DNA of 64,000 bases from positions 59,430 through 123,429 of the forward strand of contig NZ_JAETWB010000013.1 in the NCBI RefSeq assembly GCF_016773205.1. Direction: 5' to 3'. The DNA comes from Belnapia arida. Lineage in GTDB: Bacteria; Pseudomonadota; Alphaproteobacteria; Acetobacterales; Acetobacteraceae. Below, piece after piece: positions 24,655 through 34,415 of the stretch (its first letter is position 1; every line of letters starts with the position of its first letter). A program made the position numbers and the translations under genes. Below the pieces are notes generated by a model. That model was not told where the DNA came from and searched no databases. It saw nothing but the letters and a program-made list of their open reading frames with translations.

Positions 24655-26427
24655 ATGTCAAAGCCCATCGAGGATTATGCGCTCATCGGCGACGGCGAGA
24701 CCGCGGCGCTGGTGGCGCGGGACGGGTCGATCGACTGGCTCTGCTGGCCGCGCTTCGACGACGATGCCTGCTTCGCCGCCCTGCTCGGCGGCCCGGAGCA
24801 TGGCCGCTGGCGCCTCGCCCCGCGCGATTCGGCGCCGCGCATCACCCGCCGCTACCAGGGCGACACGCTGGTGCTGGAGACGGAGTTCGAGACAGCGACC
24901 GGCACCGTTCGCCTCACCGACTTCATGCCGGCCGAGCCCGAGGGCGGCACCGCGCTGGTCCGCATTCTCACCGGCCTCCGCGGCGAGGTCGAGATGGAGT
25001 GCGACCTGCGCCTTCGCTTCGACTATGGCAGCGTCCCCTGCTGGCTGACGCCGCGGCCGGACGGCATGCACGCCGTGGCCGGCCCCGACCAGATCATCCT
25101 CCGCAGCCCGGCCCCGCTCGAGACGGCGGAGGGCACCACCCATGGCAGCTTCACCCTGGCGGCTGGCGAGACCATCCCCTTCGTCCTGCGCTATGCCCGC
25201 TCCTATGACCCGGAGCCGGGCCCGCTCGATGCCGAGGCGGCCCTCGACCGCACCCTCGCCTACTGGCAGGGCTGGATCGGCCAGTTCGACAAGCCGACCG
25301 AATGGCCGGAGGCGGTGCGCCGGTCCCTCCTCACGCTGAAGGCGCTGAGCCACCCCCGCACCGGCGGCCTCATCGCCGCTCCGACCCTCGGCCTGCCGGA
25401 GAAGCCCGGCGGCGGGATGAACTGGGACTACCGCTATTGCTGGGTGCGCGATTCCACCTTCACCTGCTGCGCCCTGCTCAATGCCGGCTTCCGCGACGAG
25501 GCGCGCGAATGGCTGCAATGGCTGCTGCGCGCCATCGGCGGCACGCCGGAGAAGATGCGCATCATGTACCGGGTCGACGGGTCCCGCCGTCTCGAGGAAT
25601 GGCAGGCGCCCTGGCTGCCTGGCTATGAGGGCTCCCGCCCCGTCCGCATCGGCAATGCCGCGGCCAGTCAGATCCAGCTCGACGTCTTCGGCGAGATTCT
25701 CGACACCGTCCACCTCGCCCGCCGCTCCGGCATCGACGGCAGCGAGCATGGCCGCCGCATCGGCCGCACCCTCATCGAATTCGTCGAGCGCATCTGGCGC
25801 CAGCCCGACCAGGGCCTCTGGGAAAGCCGCGGCGAGCCGCAGCACCACGTCTATTCCAAGGCGATGTGCTGGGTCGCGGTGGACCGCTTCCTCAAGGTCC
25901 ATGCCGATGACGGGCTGGAGCCGGAAGCCCTCACCCGCCTCGCCGCCCTCCGCGACGAGATCCATGCCGAGGTCTGCCGCCGCGGCTACGACCCGGAACT
26001 CGGCCATTTCGTTCAGTACTACGGCGCGCGGGCGCTGGATGCGAGCCTGCTGATGCTGCCGCTCATGGGCTTCCTCCCCGTCGAGGATCCCCGCATCGCC
26101 GGCACCATCGCTGCCATCGAGCGCCACCTGCTCGATGGCGGCATCGTCCACCGCTATGCCGACCGGGCCGACGACCAAGAGGGCGCCTTCATCGCCTGCT
26201 CATGCTGGTTGGCCGATTGCATGGCCATGCAGGGCCGCCACGAGGAGGCACGCATGCTGTTCCTCCACGTGCTTGCCCTTCGCAACGATGTCGGCCTGCT
26301 CGCCGAGGAGTACCACCTGCCGAGCCGCCGCCTGATCGGCAATTTCCCCCAGGCGCTCAGCCATATCGCCCTGGTCAATACCGGCCTCGGCCTGTGCGGC
26401 CCGGTGGTGCGCCGCGCCGGCGGCTGA
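24655..26427 (+). CDS. Glycoside hydrolase family 15 protein (trehalase/glucoamylase-like)
   Basis: A 590-residue protein: an N-terminal beta-sandwich domain (PIEDYALIGDGETAALVARD onward, ~residues 1-230) and an (alpha/alpha)6 barrel. Catalytic-site stretches are GGGMNWDYRYCWVRDSTF (general-acid region) and GLLAEEYHLPSRRLIGNFPQ (general base). There is no signal peptide, so it acts in the cytoplasm. Bacterial homologues include phosphate-activated trehalases and glucoamylases; the substrate is not certain. It is followed 59 bases later by a polyphosphate kinase 2 gene, an association seen in other bacteria. The divergent spacer to the receptor gene is 286 bases. Confidence 0.88.
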   Translation: MSKPIEDYALIGDGETAALVARDGSIDWLCWPRFDDDACFAALLGGPEHGRWRLAPRDSAPRITRRYQGDTLVLETEFETATGTVRLTDFMPAEPEGGTALVRILTGLRGEVEMECDLRLRFDYGSVPCWLTPRPDGMHAVAGPDQIILRSPAPLETAEGTTHGSFTLAAGETIPFVLRYARSYDPEPGPLDAEAALDRTLAYWQGWIGQFDKPTEWPEAVRRSLLTLKALSHPRTGGLIAAPTLGLPEKPGGGMNWDYRYCWVRDSTFTCCALLNAGFRDEAREWLQWLLRAIGGTPEKMRIMYRVDGSRRLEEWQAPWLPGYEGSRPVRIGNAAASQIQLDVFGEILDTVHLARRSGIDGSEHGRRIGRTLIEFVERIWRQPDQGLWESRGEPQHHVYSKAMCWVAVDRFLKVHADDGLEPEALTRLAALRDEIHAEVCRRGYDPELGHFVQYYGARALDASLLMLPLMGFLPVEDPRIAGTIAAIERHLLDGGIVHRYADRADDQEGAFIACSCWLADCMAMQGRHEEARMLFLHVLALRNDVGLLAEEYHLPSRRLIGNFPQALSHIALVNTGLGLCGPVVRRAGG

Positions 26428-26486
26428 GCGTCATAGGCCTGCAACCTTCCTGGGTTATTCTCCTGCGAACGAATGGAGAGAGGCTG

Positions 26487-27401
26487 ATGCCGGACGACGA
26501 GGAGGCCATGCGGCCCTGGCTGCAGGCGGAGCTGGAGGACGATTTCGACGAGGAGCTGGAGCAGGAGATCGACGACCGGCGCCTGCCCGAGGAGGTCCGC
26601 CACCTGCTGCACTCCCGCCAGACCCGCACCATTGACCGCCGCCTCTACTTCCGCGAGCTGCTGCGGCTGCAGGGCGAGCTGGTGAAGCTGCAGGACTGGG
26701 TCGCCCATCGCGGCCTCAAGGTGGTGGTGCTGTTCGAGGGCCGCGACAGCGCCGGCAAGGGCGGCGCCATCAAGCGCATCACCCAGCGCACCAACCCGCG
26801 CATCTGCCGCGTCGTCGCCCTGCCCGCGCCTTCCGACCGCGAGCGGACGCAATGGTACTTCCAGCGCTACGTCGCGCATCTTCCCGCCGCCGGCGAGGTC
26901 GTGCTGTTCGACCGCAGCTGGTACAACCGCGCCGGCGTCGAGCGCGTCATGGGCTTCGCCAGCGAGGCGCAGGTCGAGGATTTCTTCCGCGACGTACCGG
27001 AGTTCGAGCGCATGCTCGTCCGCTCCGGCATCATCCTGGTGAAGTACTGGTTCTCCATCACCGACCAGGAGCAGCAGCTTCGCTTCCTCATGCGCATCCA
27101 TGACCCGATCAAGCAGTGGAAGCTGTCGCCGATGGACCTGCAATCCCGCGTTCGCTGGGAGCAGTACACCAAGGCGAAGGAGGCCATGTTCGAACGCACC
27201 AGCATTCCCGAGGCGCCGTGGTACATCGTCGAGGGCAACGACAAGAAGCGCGCGCGGCTGAATTGCATCCAGCACCTCCTCTCCCAGATCCCCTACGAGG
27301 ACGTGCCGCACCAGCCGGTCGTGCTGCCCGAGCGCGTCTTCGACCCGAATTACGAGCGGCGCACGCTGCCGTCGGACCTCTACGTCCCCGACCGCTACTG
27401 A
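26487..27401 (+). CDS. ppk2: Polyphosphate kinase 2
   Basis: A 304-residue class I-type PPK2, which uses polyphosphate to phosphorylate nucleoside diphosphates (or the reverse). Walker A is FEGRDSAGKGGAIKRI, Walker B is VVLFDRSWYNRAGVERVMGF, and the lid region NPRICRVVALPAPSDRE is complete, as is the C-terminal YIVEGNDKKRARLNCI. The acidic N-terminal 35 residues are an extra, variable tail. The GGAGAGAGG sequence before 26487 fixes the start. Confidence 0.95.
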   Translation: MPDDEEAMRPWLQAELEDDFDEELEQEIDDRRLPEEVRHLLHSRQTRTIDRRLYFRELLRLQGELVKLQDWVAHRGLKVVVLFEGRDSAGKGGAIKRITQRTNPRICRVVALPAPSDRERTQWYFQRYVAHLPAAGEVVLFDRSWYNRAGVERVMGFASEAQVEDFFRDVPEFERMLVRSGIILVKYWFSITDQEQQLRFLMRIHDPIKQWKLSPMDLQSRVRWEQYTKAKEAMFERTSIPEAPWYIVEGNDKKRARLNCIQHLLSQIPYEDVPHQPVVLPERVFDPNYERRTLPSDLYVPDRY

Positions 27402-27403
27402 CA

Positions 27404-28770
27404 TTGCGGCGCGCCTGGCTCGCCGCGCTGCCGCTGCTCGCCGCCACCCCGGCCGCGGCGCAGCGCGGCGTCGCCGGCCCGATCTACGAACGCAACATCG
27501 ACACGTTGATCAGGGGCGCCGAGCAGGCCCTCGCCCGGTGGAGCAGCTGGGCTGGCCGCTGCGCGGCCAGATGACCAACACTATCCAGGCGCATCCCGCT
27601 TTCCGATCGCCCTATCGCGGCGAGAACAGCCTCTCGCCGAAGCGCGACAGCACGGCGATGCAGACCATCGACATCGTGCTCGGCCGCCGCCTCTGGTCGG
27701 GGCGGAGATGATCGCCGTCCCCTCCCCCACGCGCGGCTTCGGCTTCTCCGACAATCACGGCCTCGGCGCGCTGAGCAACACGGAGGGCTTCCACGGCGAC
27801 ACCCGCAACTGGGACTGGAACGTCACCCGCCCGTTCCTGCGCCAGACCATAGACTTCTCCTACGATGCCTTCGGCGCGGATGACGACCCGATGCGCTTCA
27901 CCGGGGCCCCGGGCACGCGAGCGCATCACCATCACCGCCGGCAAGCTCGCGGTCTGGGACTTCTTCGACAACAACCGCTTCGCCCATGAGCCGCGCACGC
28001 AATTCCTCAACTATGCGCTCGTCGGCGCCGGCGCCGTGGGCTATGCGAGCGACCCGGCCGGCTACACCCATGGCGCCGTGCTGGAATGGGAGAACGGCCG
28101 CTGGGCTACCGCCTCGGCGCCTTCCAGGTCACCGCGGGCAGGGTGGCGACCAGCTCGACGAGCGTGTCGGCCGCGGCTGGCAGATCCTCGGCCAGCTCGA
28201 CCGGTTCTGATTCATCGGGCGTGAGCCCGGCGCGCTCTGCATGCTGGTCGGCGCCTTGTGCAGCCGCTCGGCCGGTCACGGCGACCTGACGCGCGCCCTC
28301 CTCGCCGGCGAGGAAGATACCGACCGCCTGCGTGCCTACCGCACCAAGATGATGGCGGCGCTGAACTGGCAGCAGCAGATCACCGGGACGCTCGGCGCCT
28401 TCGCCTCGGCTGGAATGACGGCCGCTCGCAGAACATCATGCTCACCGAGATGGATTGGTCGGTCTCCTGTGGCATCTCGCTGGATGGCTGGCGCTGGCAG
28501 CGCCCGGGCGACACGATCGGCCTCGCCGCGAATGTCGGCGGCCTGCACGGCCCGCAGCGCCGCTTTCTCGCCGCCGGGGGCACCGGCTTCATCCTCGGCG
28601 ACGGCCGCCTGAACTATGCCCCCGGAGTGGTGGCCGAGACCTATTACGACGCCGTCCTCGCGCCCGGGCTGAATGCCGCGCTCGACTTCCAGCTCATCGT
28701 CAATCCCGGCTTCAACGCCGATCGCGGCCCGGTCCCGATCGCCACGCTCCGCCTGCGCGCCGCCTTCTGA
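27404..28770 (+). pseudogene. OprB-type carbohydrate-selective porin, broken by multiple frameshifts
   Basis: Starting with TTG three bases after the PPK2 stop, a signal peptide (LRRAWLAALPLLAATPAAAQ) leads into an OprB-family porin whose pieces lie in successive frames: EQLGWPLRGQMTNTIQAHPA, YRGENSLSPKRDSTAMQTID, GFSDNHGLGALSNTEGF, ITITAGKLAVWDFFDNNRFA, then after further shifts LLAGEEDTDRLRAYRTKMM, WNDGRSQNIMLTEMDWSVSC and the intact end to 28770 with LNAALDFQLIVNPGFNADRG. At least five single-base shifts interrupt otherwise normal codon usage; this could be a very recent pseudogene or an error-rich assembly stretch. The intact product would be an outer-membrane sugar porin of about 450 residues. 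Confidence 0.85.
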
Positions 28771-28859
28771 TGCTCAGGGCGCCGCCGCCGCCGGCACCGG
28801 CGCGGAACAATGTCCCGCCGCAGACGTTGCTCCTGCCCAGGACAGCAAGGGGAATGCCC

Positions 28860-29423
28860 ATGGCCATCGTCGCCGACAGCAGCCAATGGACGGGCGAGTA
28901 CGATCACGGCTCCCATGCCGGCCCGGTCGTCTGGGGTGAATTCGCGGACCGCGAAACGCTCGACAGCGCCGCAGCGAAGCTCCAGGCCGAGGCGTGGTTC
29001 CGCGAACTCCAGGCCCGCGCCGCGCCACAGGGCGAACGCCCTGCCGACAACGACCAGGTCATCACCCCCGACGAGAATCCGAAGGGCGCCGACGCCCGTA
29101 ACCTGCGGCAGAATTTCGTTGGCATCGGCACCGCCTCGACCTCGATGCTGGCAGCCGGGATCGTCATCGCAACCGGTGGTGCCGCCCTGCCTGCCGTCGC
29201 GGCTGCAGCGGCCGCCGGCGCCGCGACGCTCGCGGTCGGCGAGACGGCCGGCGCCGCCGCCAGCCCCTCCGATAGCGGCAGCCGCCCGGAGGATTCGACA
29301 AAGACCGAAGGCCCCTCCCTCGGCATCCAGGCGCAGACCGAGGATGAGAAGGCCGAGGCGCAGCGCTTCCTGCAAAGCCAGGGCGCCCGCCGCGTCTGGA
29401 TCGAGGACAGGAAGGCCGCCTGA
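28860..29423 (+). CDS. Hypothetical protein with a central hydrophobic segment
   Basis: A 187-residue protein not assigned to a family. The first ~40 residues (GPVVWGEFADRETLDSAAAK) look like the regulatory start of general-stress-type proteins (a short 'address' alpha/beta unit), the middle (roughly residues 90-125) is a glycine/alanine-rich membrane-like hydrophobic helix pair, and the last 30 residues (EKAEAQRFLQSQGARRVWIE) resemble the closing half of the same unit. The start at 28860 has an AAGGGG ribosome-binding site; an ATG at 28854 adds two residues. It follows the broken porin gene and may be stress related, which is only a guess. Confidence 0.6.
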   Translation: MAIVADSSQWTGEYDHGSHAGPVVWGEFADRETLDSAAAKLQAEAWFRELQARAAPQGERPADNDQVITPDENPKGADARNLRQNFVGIGTASTSMLAAGIVIATGGAALPAVAAAAAAGAATLAVGETAGAAASPSDSGSRPEDSTKTEGPSLGIQAQTEDEKAEAQRFLQSQGARRVWIEDRKAA

Positions 29424-29559
29424 GCCTTCGCGGTCCCTGGCAAGGGCCGCACCGCCACGCCACACTGTGCCCTGCGGGCAACGGGGATCGAGAGATGGCG
29501 TCAGGCTCGGTGGCACGGCGGAGCCATCTCGCGCTTGGCCTCTCCAGTTGTGCGGCCCA

Positions 29560-29728
29560 GGCTCAGCCCCAATCCGGGGTATTGGCCGACCTCGCCTTGC
29601 GGGCGCGGCTGGAGGAGACCGGCCTTGCCCCCTATGGTGGCCCGCCCGAGCGGTTGGCCACCCATCTCGGCGCGGAACTCCGCCACCATGCCGAGATCGT
29701 CCGCCGCAGCGGAGCGCGGCTGGATTAA
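29560..29728 (+). pseudogene. C-terminal fragment of a Bug/TctC-family binding protein
   Basis: The frame ends with LALRARLEETGLAPYGGPPE then RLATHLGAELRHHAEIVRRS, which is the C-terminus of tripartite tricarboxylate transporter binding proteins (Bug family). Nothing of the preceding ~270 residues is present; upstream, at 29424-29560, there is no matching sequence. It is therefore a stranded fragment, left by a deletion or rearrangement between the hypothetical gene and the cold-shock gene. Confidence 0.75.
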
Positions 29729-29729
29729 C

Positions 29730-29933
29730 CTATAACGGCTTGAGGTTCGCTGCTGCGGCCTTGCCGCGCTCCATCACCACCTCGTAGCTGATCTTCTGGT
29801 TCTCGTTGAGGCCCTGGAGGCCCGCCTTCTGCACGGCGGTGATGTGGACGAACACATCCTTGCCGCCATCCTGCGGCACGATGAAGCCGAAGCCCTTGGT
29901 GGCGTTGAACCATTTCACGGTGCCGATCGCCAT
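29730..29933 (-). CDS. Cold-shock protein, CspA family
   Basis: A 67-residue single cold-shock domain. RNP1 is KGFGFIVP and RNP2 is [18 protein letters not shown] is the classic start. It binds single-stranded RNA/DNA and melts RNA structure. The ATG is preceded by GGAGGG 8 bases upstream, which lies in the foot of a competing hairpin system (29946-29979). It is transcribed separately, minus strand, ahead of the Bug fragment. Confidence 0.95.
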   Translation of the reverse strand: MAIGTVKWFNATKGFGFIVPQDGGKDVFVHITAVQKAGLQGLNENQKISYEVVMERGKAAAANLKPL

Positions 29934-29945
29934 GCGACGTGCCCT

Positions 29946-29979
29946 CCCATGCATCAGGCATGGGCGAGGATCGCCCATG
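29946..29979 (-). promoter_or_regulatory. Two mutually exclusive hairpins in the cold-shock gene leader
   Basis: Just before the start codon, CCCATGC (29946-29952) pairs with GCATGGG (29958-29964) with a 5-base loop, touching the ribosome-binding site (GGAGGG, 29942-29947 on the plus strand complement). The overlapping CATGGGCGA (29959-29967) pairs with TCGCCCATG (29971-29979) with a 3-base loop. Both need the same segment, so they cannot form together. One hides the ribosome-binding site and the other frees it, a layout that suits temperature-controlled translation. Confidence 0.5.
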
Positions 29980-30161
29980 CGAAACCGCCAGGCTTGATCG
30001 CTTGAAGGCGGCCGGAGGGCTCCGGGACGGCACGGCAAGGCGGGCCAAGGACTGCTGGCTCACGGAGTGGACACGGATCGGCCGGTTGAAGTCAACGATC
30101 ACGCATACGCGTTATCGTGAGGGATTTCGGAACAGGAAAGGCCTCGAACCGACACGAAAAA

Positions 30162-30185
30162 GGGGCGGGCCCTGCGGCCCGCCCC
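30162..30185 (-). terminator. Rho-independent terminator after groEL
   Basis: GGGGCGGGCC (30162-30171) and GGCCCGCCCC (30176-30185) form a 10-base-pair stem with the loop CTGC; read on the minus strand it is followed by TTTTT (30157-30161). It lies 29 bases past the groEL stop and should end groESL transcription. Confidence 0.85.
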
Positions 30186-30213
30186 CTCTCTCCGATCGGC
30201 CTTTCGGGCTCGA

Positions 30214-31869
<1,656 letters not shown>

Positions 31870-31965
31870 TCATTGGTTCGGGCGTTCGGCCACTGCCGGG
31901 GCATCATTGCCCTGGCGCGGTCCCGTTCGCCGGTATTGAAGACTGTCAGGTGCCGGAGCGGGTGC

Positions 31966-32277
31966 TCAGGCGGCCTTGGCGACGGCGGCGTTCTCGAGGA
32001 TGCCCATGATGTCGGACTCCTTCATGATGAGAAGCTCCTCACCATCGAGCTTCACCTCGGTGCCCGACCACTTGCCGAACAGGATGCGGTCGCCGGCCTT
32101 CACGTCGAGCGCGCGAAGCTCGCCCTTGTCGTTCAGCGTACCGGAGCCGACGGCGATAACCTCGCCTTCCTGCGGCTTCTCCTTGGCGGTGTCGGGGATG
32201 ATGATGCCGCCGCGGGTCTTCTCCTCGGCCGTCACGCGACGGACGAGAACGCGGTCATGCAGGGGACGGAAGCTCAT
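31966..32277 (-). CDS. groES: Co-chaperonin GroES
   Basis: A 103-residue Cpn10, lid of the GroEL chamber. [20 protein letters not shown] and the mobile loop [20 protein letters not shown] are typical; the last ~8 residues (AAVAKAA) are a slightly longer tail than usual. First gene of the groESL operon, 66 bases downstream of the first CIRCE site. Confidence 0.98.
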   Translation of the reverse strand: MSFRPLHDRVLVRRVTAEEKTRGGIIIPDTAKEKPQEGEVIAVGSGTLNDKGELRALDVKAGDRILFGKWSGTEVKLDGEELLIMKESDIMGILENAAVAKAA

Positions 32278-32343
32278 ATGCGGTCCTCTCCTGGCCTATT
32301 CTCTTGGAATGGGTCCCCCCGCCGGGAGGCGCCAGCGGGACCG

Positions 32344-32370
32344 CTAGCACTCACCCCAGAGGAGTGCCAA
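32344..32370. promoter_or_regulatory. CIRCE element 1 (HrcA operator)
   Basis: CTAGCACTC (32344-32352), a 9-base spacer, and GAGTGCCAA (32362-32370) match the CIRCE consensus TTAGCACTC-N9-GAGTGCTAA at 16 of 18 positions. It covers the likely transcription start of groESL, just after the -10 element. Confidence 0.92.
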
Positions 32371-32372
32371 GC

Positions 32373-32401
32373 GATCTAGGGCAGGCTTGCGCGGGCGTCA
32401 A
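32373..32401 (-). promoter_or_regulatory. Probable groESL promoter (sigma-70 type)
   Basis: On the minus strand TTGACG (complement of 32396-32401), 17 bases, then TAGATC (complement of 32373-32378). The -35 is nearly perfect, the -10 weak. The two CIRCE-like elements sit on either side of it. Confidence 0.6.
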
Positions 32402-32408
32402 GGGATTT

Positions 32409-32435
32409 GCAGCACTCTCCGAGTGCGAGTGCCAA
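32409..32435. promoter_or_regulatory. Second CIRCE-like element upstream of the groESL promoter
   Basis: GCAGCACTC (32409-32417), exactly 9 bases, and GAGTGCCAA (32427-32435) match the CIRCE consensus at 15 of 18 positions. Its spacer contains a further GAGTGC. It begins 7 bases upstream of the groESL -35 and lies 122 bases before the start of the divergent Usg gene, so it could serve either direction. Confidence 0.65.
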
Positions 32436-32556
32436 CCCACTGAAATCCCACAATTTTGTTGCAAGGCACCTGGAAAGCCGTGGCAAGCTCTGCGTTGCAA
32501 AGGCGGAGGAAATCGCCGGCCGCAACGGCTGGCACCGAAAAGAAGGATCGTGTTGC

Positions 32557-32829
32557 GTGCTGCACAGCCTCGAACGCTTCGTCCGAATCCCCGACTGGCG
32601 GCTCACCACAGCCGAGATTCTCTACCACATGCCGGACCATCCAGGCGTCCTTCAGACCTTCGTCTGGCAAAAGGTCGACCACGCCCCGGCCTTCCCCGAA
32701 CTTTCCCGCTTCCTGGAGTTCTGGCGCCGCGAGATCGAGGGCCCGCTGCACTCCGTCCGCGTCGCCTCCGCCGCGCTCACCCGCCCGGCCGAGCTGCGCT
32801 TCGCCAACGGCCAGTTCGTCCTGCACTGA
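32557..32829 (+). CDS. Usg family protein
   Basis: A 90-residue protein of the alphaproteobacterial Usg family. The core DWRLTTAEILYHMPDHPGVL and the block FLEFWRREIEGPLHSVRVA are diagnostic. The role is unknown; the name comes from its position upstream of a trp gene in other species. The GTG at 32557 is chosen for the AGAAGGA ribosome-binding site 9 bases upstream and the standard length. Confidence 0.85.
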   Translation: MLHSLERFVRIPDWRLTTAEILYHMPDHPGVLQTFVWQKVDHAPAFPELSRFLEFWRREIEGPLHSVRVASAALTRPAELRFANGQFVLH

Positions 32830-32845
32830 GTGGTCTCCGCGGGCG

Positions 32846-33517
32846 CTACTCCTCCAGCGCCCGCCCCGCCCGGTGCTGCCTGAGCAAGGCGAAGCCGATC
32901 GCCACCGACCCCGCCAGCAGCATGGCCGAAAGCCCGAGCTGCCAGGCCCCGTCCACCCGCACCCCCTTGCCGAGCAGGGCGAAGACCACCGTCTGCGGCA
33001 GGTAGCCGATCGCCGAGGCGGCGAGGAACGGGGCAGCCGCGATCCCCGCCATCCCCGCCAGCAGGTTGAGCGCCAGGTTATTGCCGAGCGGCAGCAGCCG
33101 CAGCGCCAGCGTCGCATCGAAGGGCCTCGACGCCAGCAGGTCGCGCAGCGGCCTGAGCCGCCGCCCGAGGCGCCCGGCCAGCCTTCGCTCCGCCCAACCC
33201 CGCCCGACCAGCCGCGCCCAGGCGAAGGACAGCGCGCAGCCAAGCAGCTGCGCCAGCAACGCCAGCCCCGTCCCCACCACCACCCCGAAGGCATAGCCAC
33301 CGAGGAAGGCGACGCCCTGGCGAGGAATGCCGACCGCCGTCGCCGCCATCCCAACCAGGAGGAAGATGCCCTCCCCCCATAGACCCCGCCCGCGAATGGT
33401 GCGGTCCACCCATTCCGTCCCGAGCAGCTCGCCGAGCGCCCTGAGCAGCAGCCCCGCCGCCACCAGCCCCGCCGCCAGCACCAGCAGCTTGGCGACGGCC
33501 CGGCCGCGCTCGCTCAC
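32846..33517 (-). CDS. TVP38/TMEM64 (DedA-like) membrane protein
   Basis: A 223-residue inner-membrane protein with about five transmembrane segments. The SNARE-associated/VTT domain shows VGIPRQGVAFLGGYAFGVVVG, the RLLPLGNNLALNLLAGMAGI region and FLAASAIGYLPQTVVFALLG. Related proteins act as lipid scramblases or flippases. The GTG start overlaps the glycosyltransferase stop (GTGA), so these two genes are a unit, often involved in lipid or lipid-linked sugar traffic. Confidence 0.85.
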   Translation of the reverse strand: MSERGRAVAKLLVLAAGLVAAGLLLRALGELLGTEWVDRTIRGRGLWGEGIFLLVGMAATAVGIPRQGVAFLGGYAFGVVVGTGLALLAQLLGCALSFAWARLVGRGWAERRLAGRLGRRLRPLRDLLASRPFDATLALRLLPLGNNLALNLLAGMAGIAAAPFLAASAIGYLPQTVVFALLGKGVRVDGAWQLGLSAMLLAGSVAIGFALLRQHRAGRALEE

Positions 33518-34305
33518 TCCCCGGCCACCGTTTCGACCACGGGGCGGGAGCCGCGGCGTTGCAGCCAGGCGACGCCGAAGAGGTCGAAGATCGAGACCGC
33601 CAGCCGGTCCAGCGTCCCGTAATTCGAGCGCCCGCGCACCCGCGGCCGATGGTTCACCGGCTCGCTCACCACCTGCCCGCCCTGACGCAGCACAAGCGCC
33701 GGCAGGAAGCGGTGCATGTGGTCGAAATGCGGCAGGTCGAGGAAGAGCGCCCGCGGGAAGACCTTCAGCCCGCAGCCGGTATCCGGCGTCGCATCGCCGA
33801 GCAGCCGGGCGCGGATGCGGTTGGCGATGCGGCTGGAGCGCCGCTTCACCCAGCTGTCCCGCCGCGTCACCCGGTGCCCCGCCACCAGCACCGGCGCCGG
33901 CTCGGCCTGCATCTCCCCCCGGGCCCGGGCCAGCAGGCGGGGGATGTCGGCCGGGTCGTTCTGCCCGTCGCCGTCGAGGGTGGCGATCCAGGCGCCGCGC
34001 GCCGCCTTCACCCCGGTGATGACGGCGGCCGACTGCCCGCAACTCGCCCGGTGCCGCAGGTGCCGCAGCGGTGCGGTACCCGCCGCCTCGCGCAGCGCCG
34101 CCGGCGTCCCGTCGGTCGAGCCATCGTCGACATAGACGATCTCATGCGCCAGCCCGGCCAGCGCCGCCTCGATCTCGGCGACGAGCGGGGCGATGTTCGG
34201 CGCCTCGTTGCGTACCGGGATGACAACGGAGATCAGGGGAGGGTTGGCCGGGGCCGCCAGGGGGGTATCAGCCGGAGCACCGGCCGCATCGGGGGCGGTC
34301 TGCAT
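33514..34305 (-). CDS. Glycosyltransferase family 2 (DPM1-like)
   Basis: A 263-residue GT-A fold transferase. SVVIPVRNEAPNIAPLVAEI and YVDDGSTDGTP form the nucleotide-sugar site; TLDGDGQNDP is the DxD-like metal motif, and RRSSRIANRIRARLLG is typical of dolichol- or undecaprenyl-phosphate mannosyl/glucosyltransferases. It has no transmembrane tail, so it is a soluble or peripheral type. Coupled with the TVP38-like gene. The last part is followed by a divergent promoter zone to the heme A synthase gene (110 bases). Confidence 0.88.
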   Translation of the reverse strand: MQTAPDAAGAPADTPLAAPANPPLISVVIPVRNEAPNIAPLVAEIEAALAGLAHEIVYVDDGSTDGTPAALREAAGTAPLRHLRHRASCGQSAAVITGVKAARGAWIATLDGDGQNDPADIPRLLARARGEMQAEPAPVLVAGHRVTRRDSWVKRRSSRIANRIRARLLGDATPDTGCGLKVFPRALFLDLPHFDHMHRFLPALVLRQGGQVVSEPVNHRPRVRGRSNYGTLDRLAVSIFDLFGVAWLQRRGSRPVVETVAGE

Positions 34306-34415
34306 CGCGCCGCTGCGGTAGCAGTCACGCAGCCAGGCCGCAAGCCGCGCCGATTGTTTCGCCGGGGTGGCGTTCGATTGGTGTCCTTGCCGCCTCGCAG
34401 CCCTATACTAAGGGG

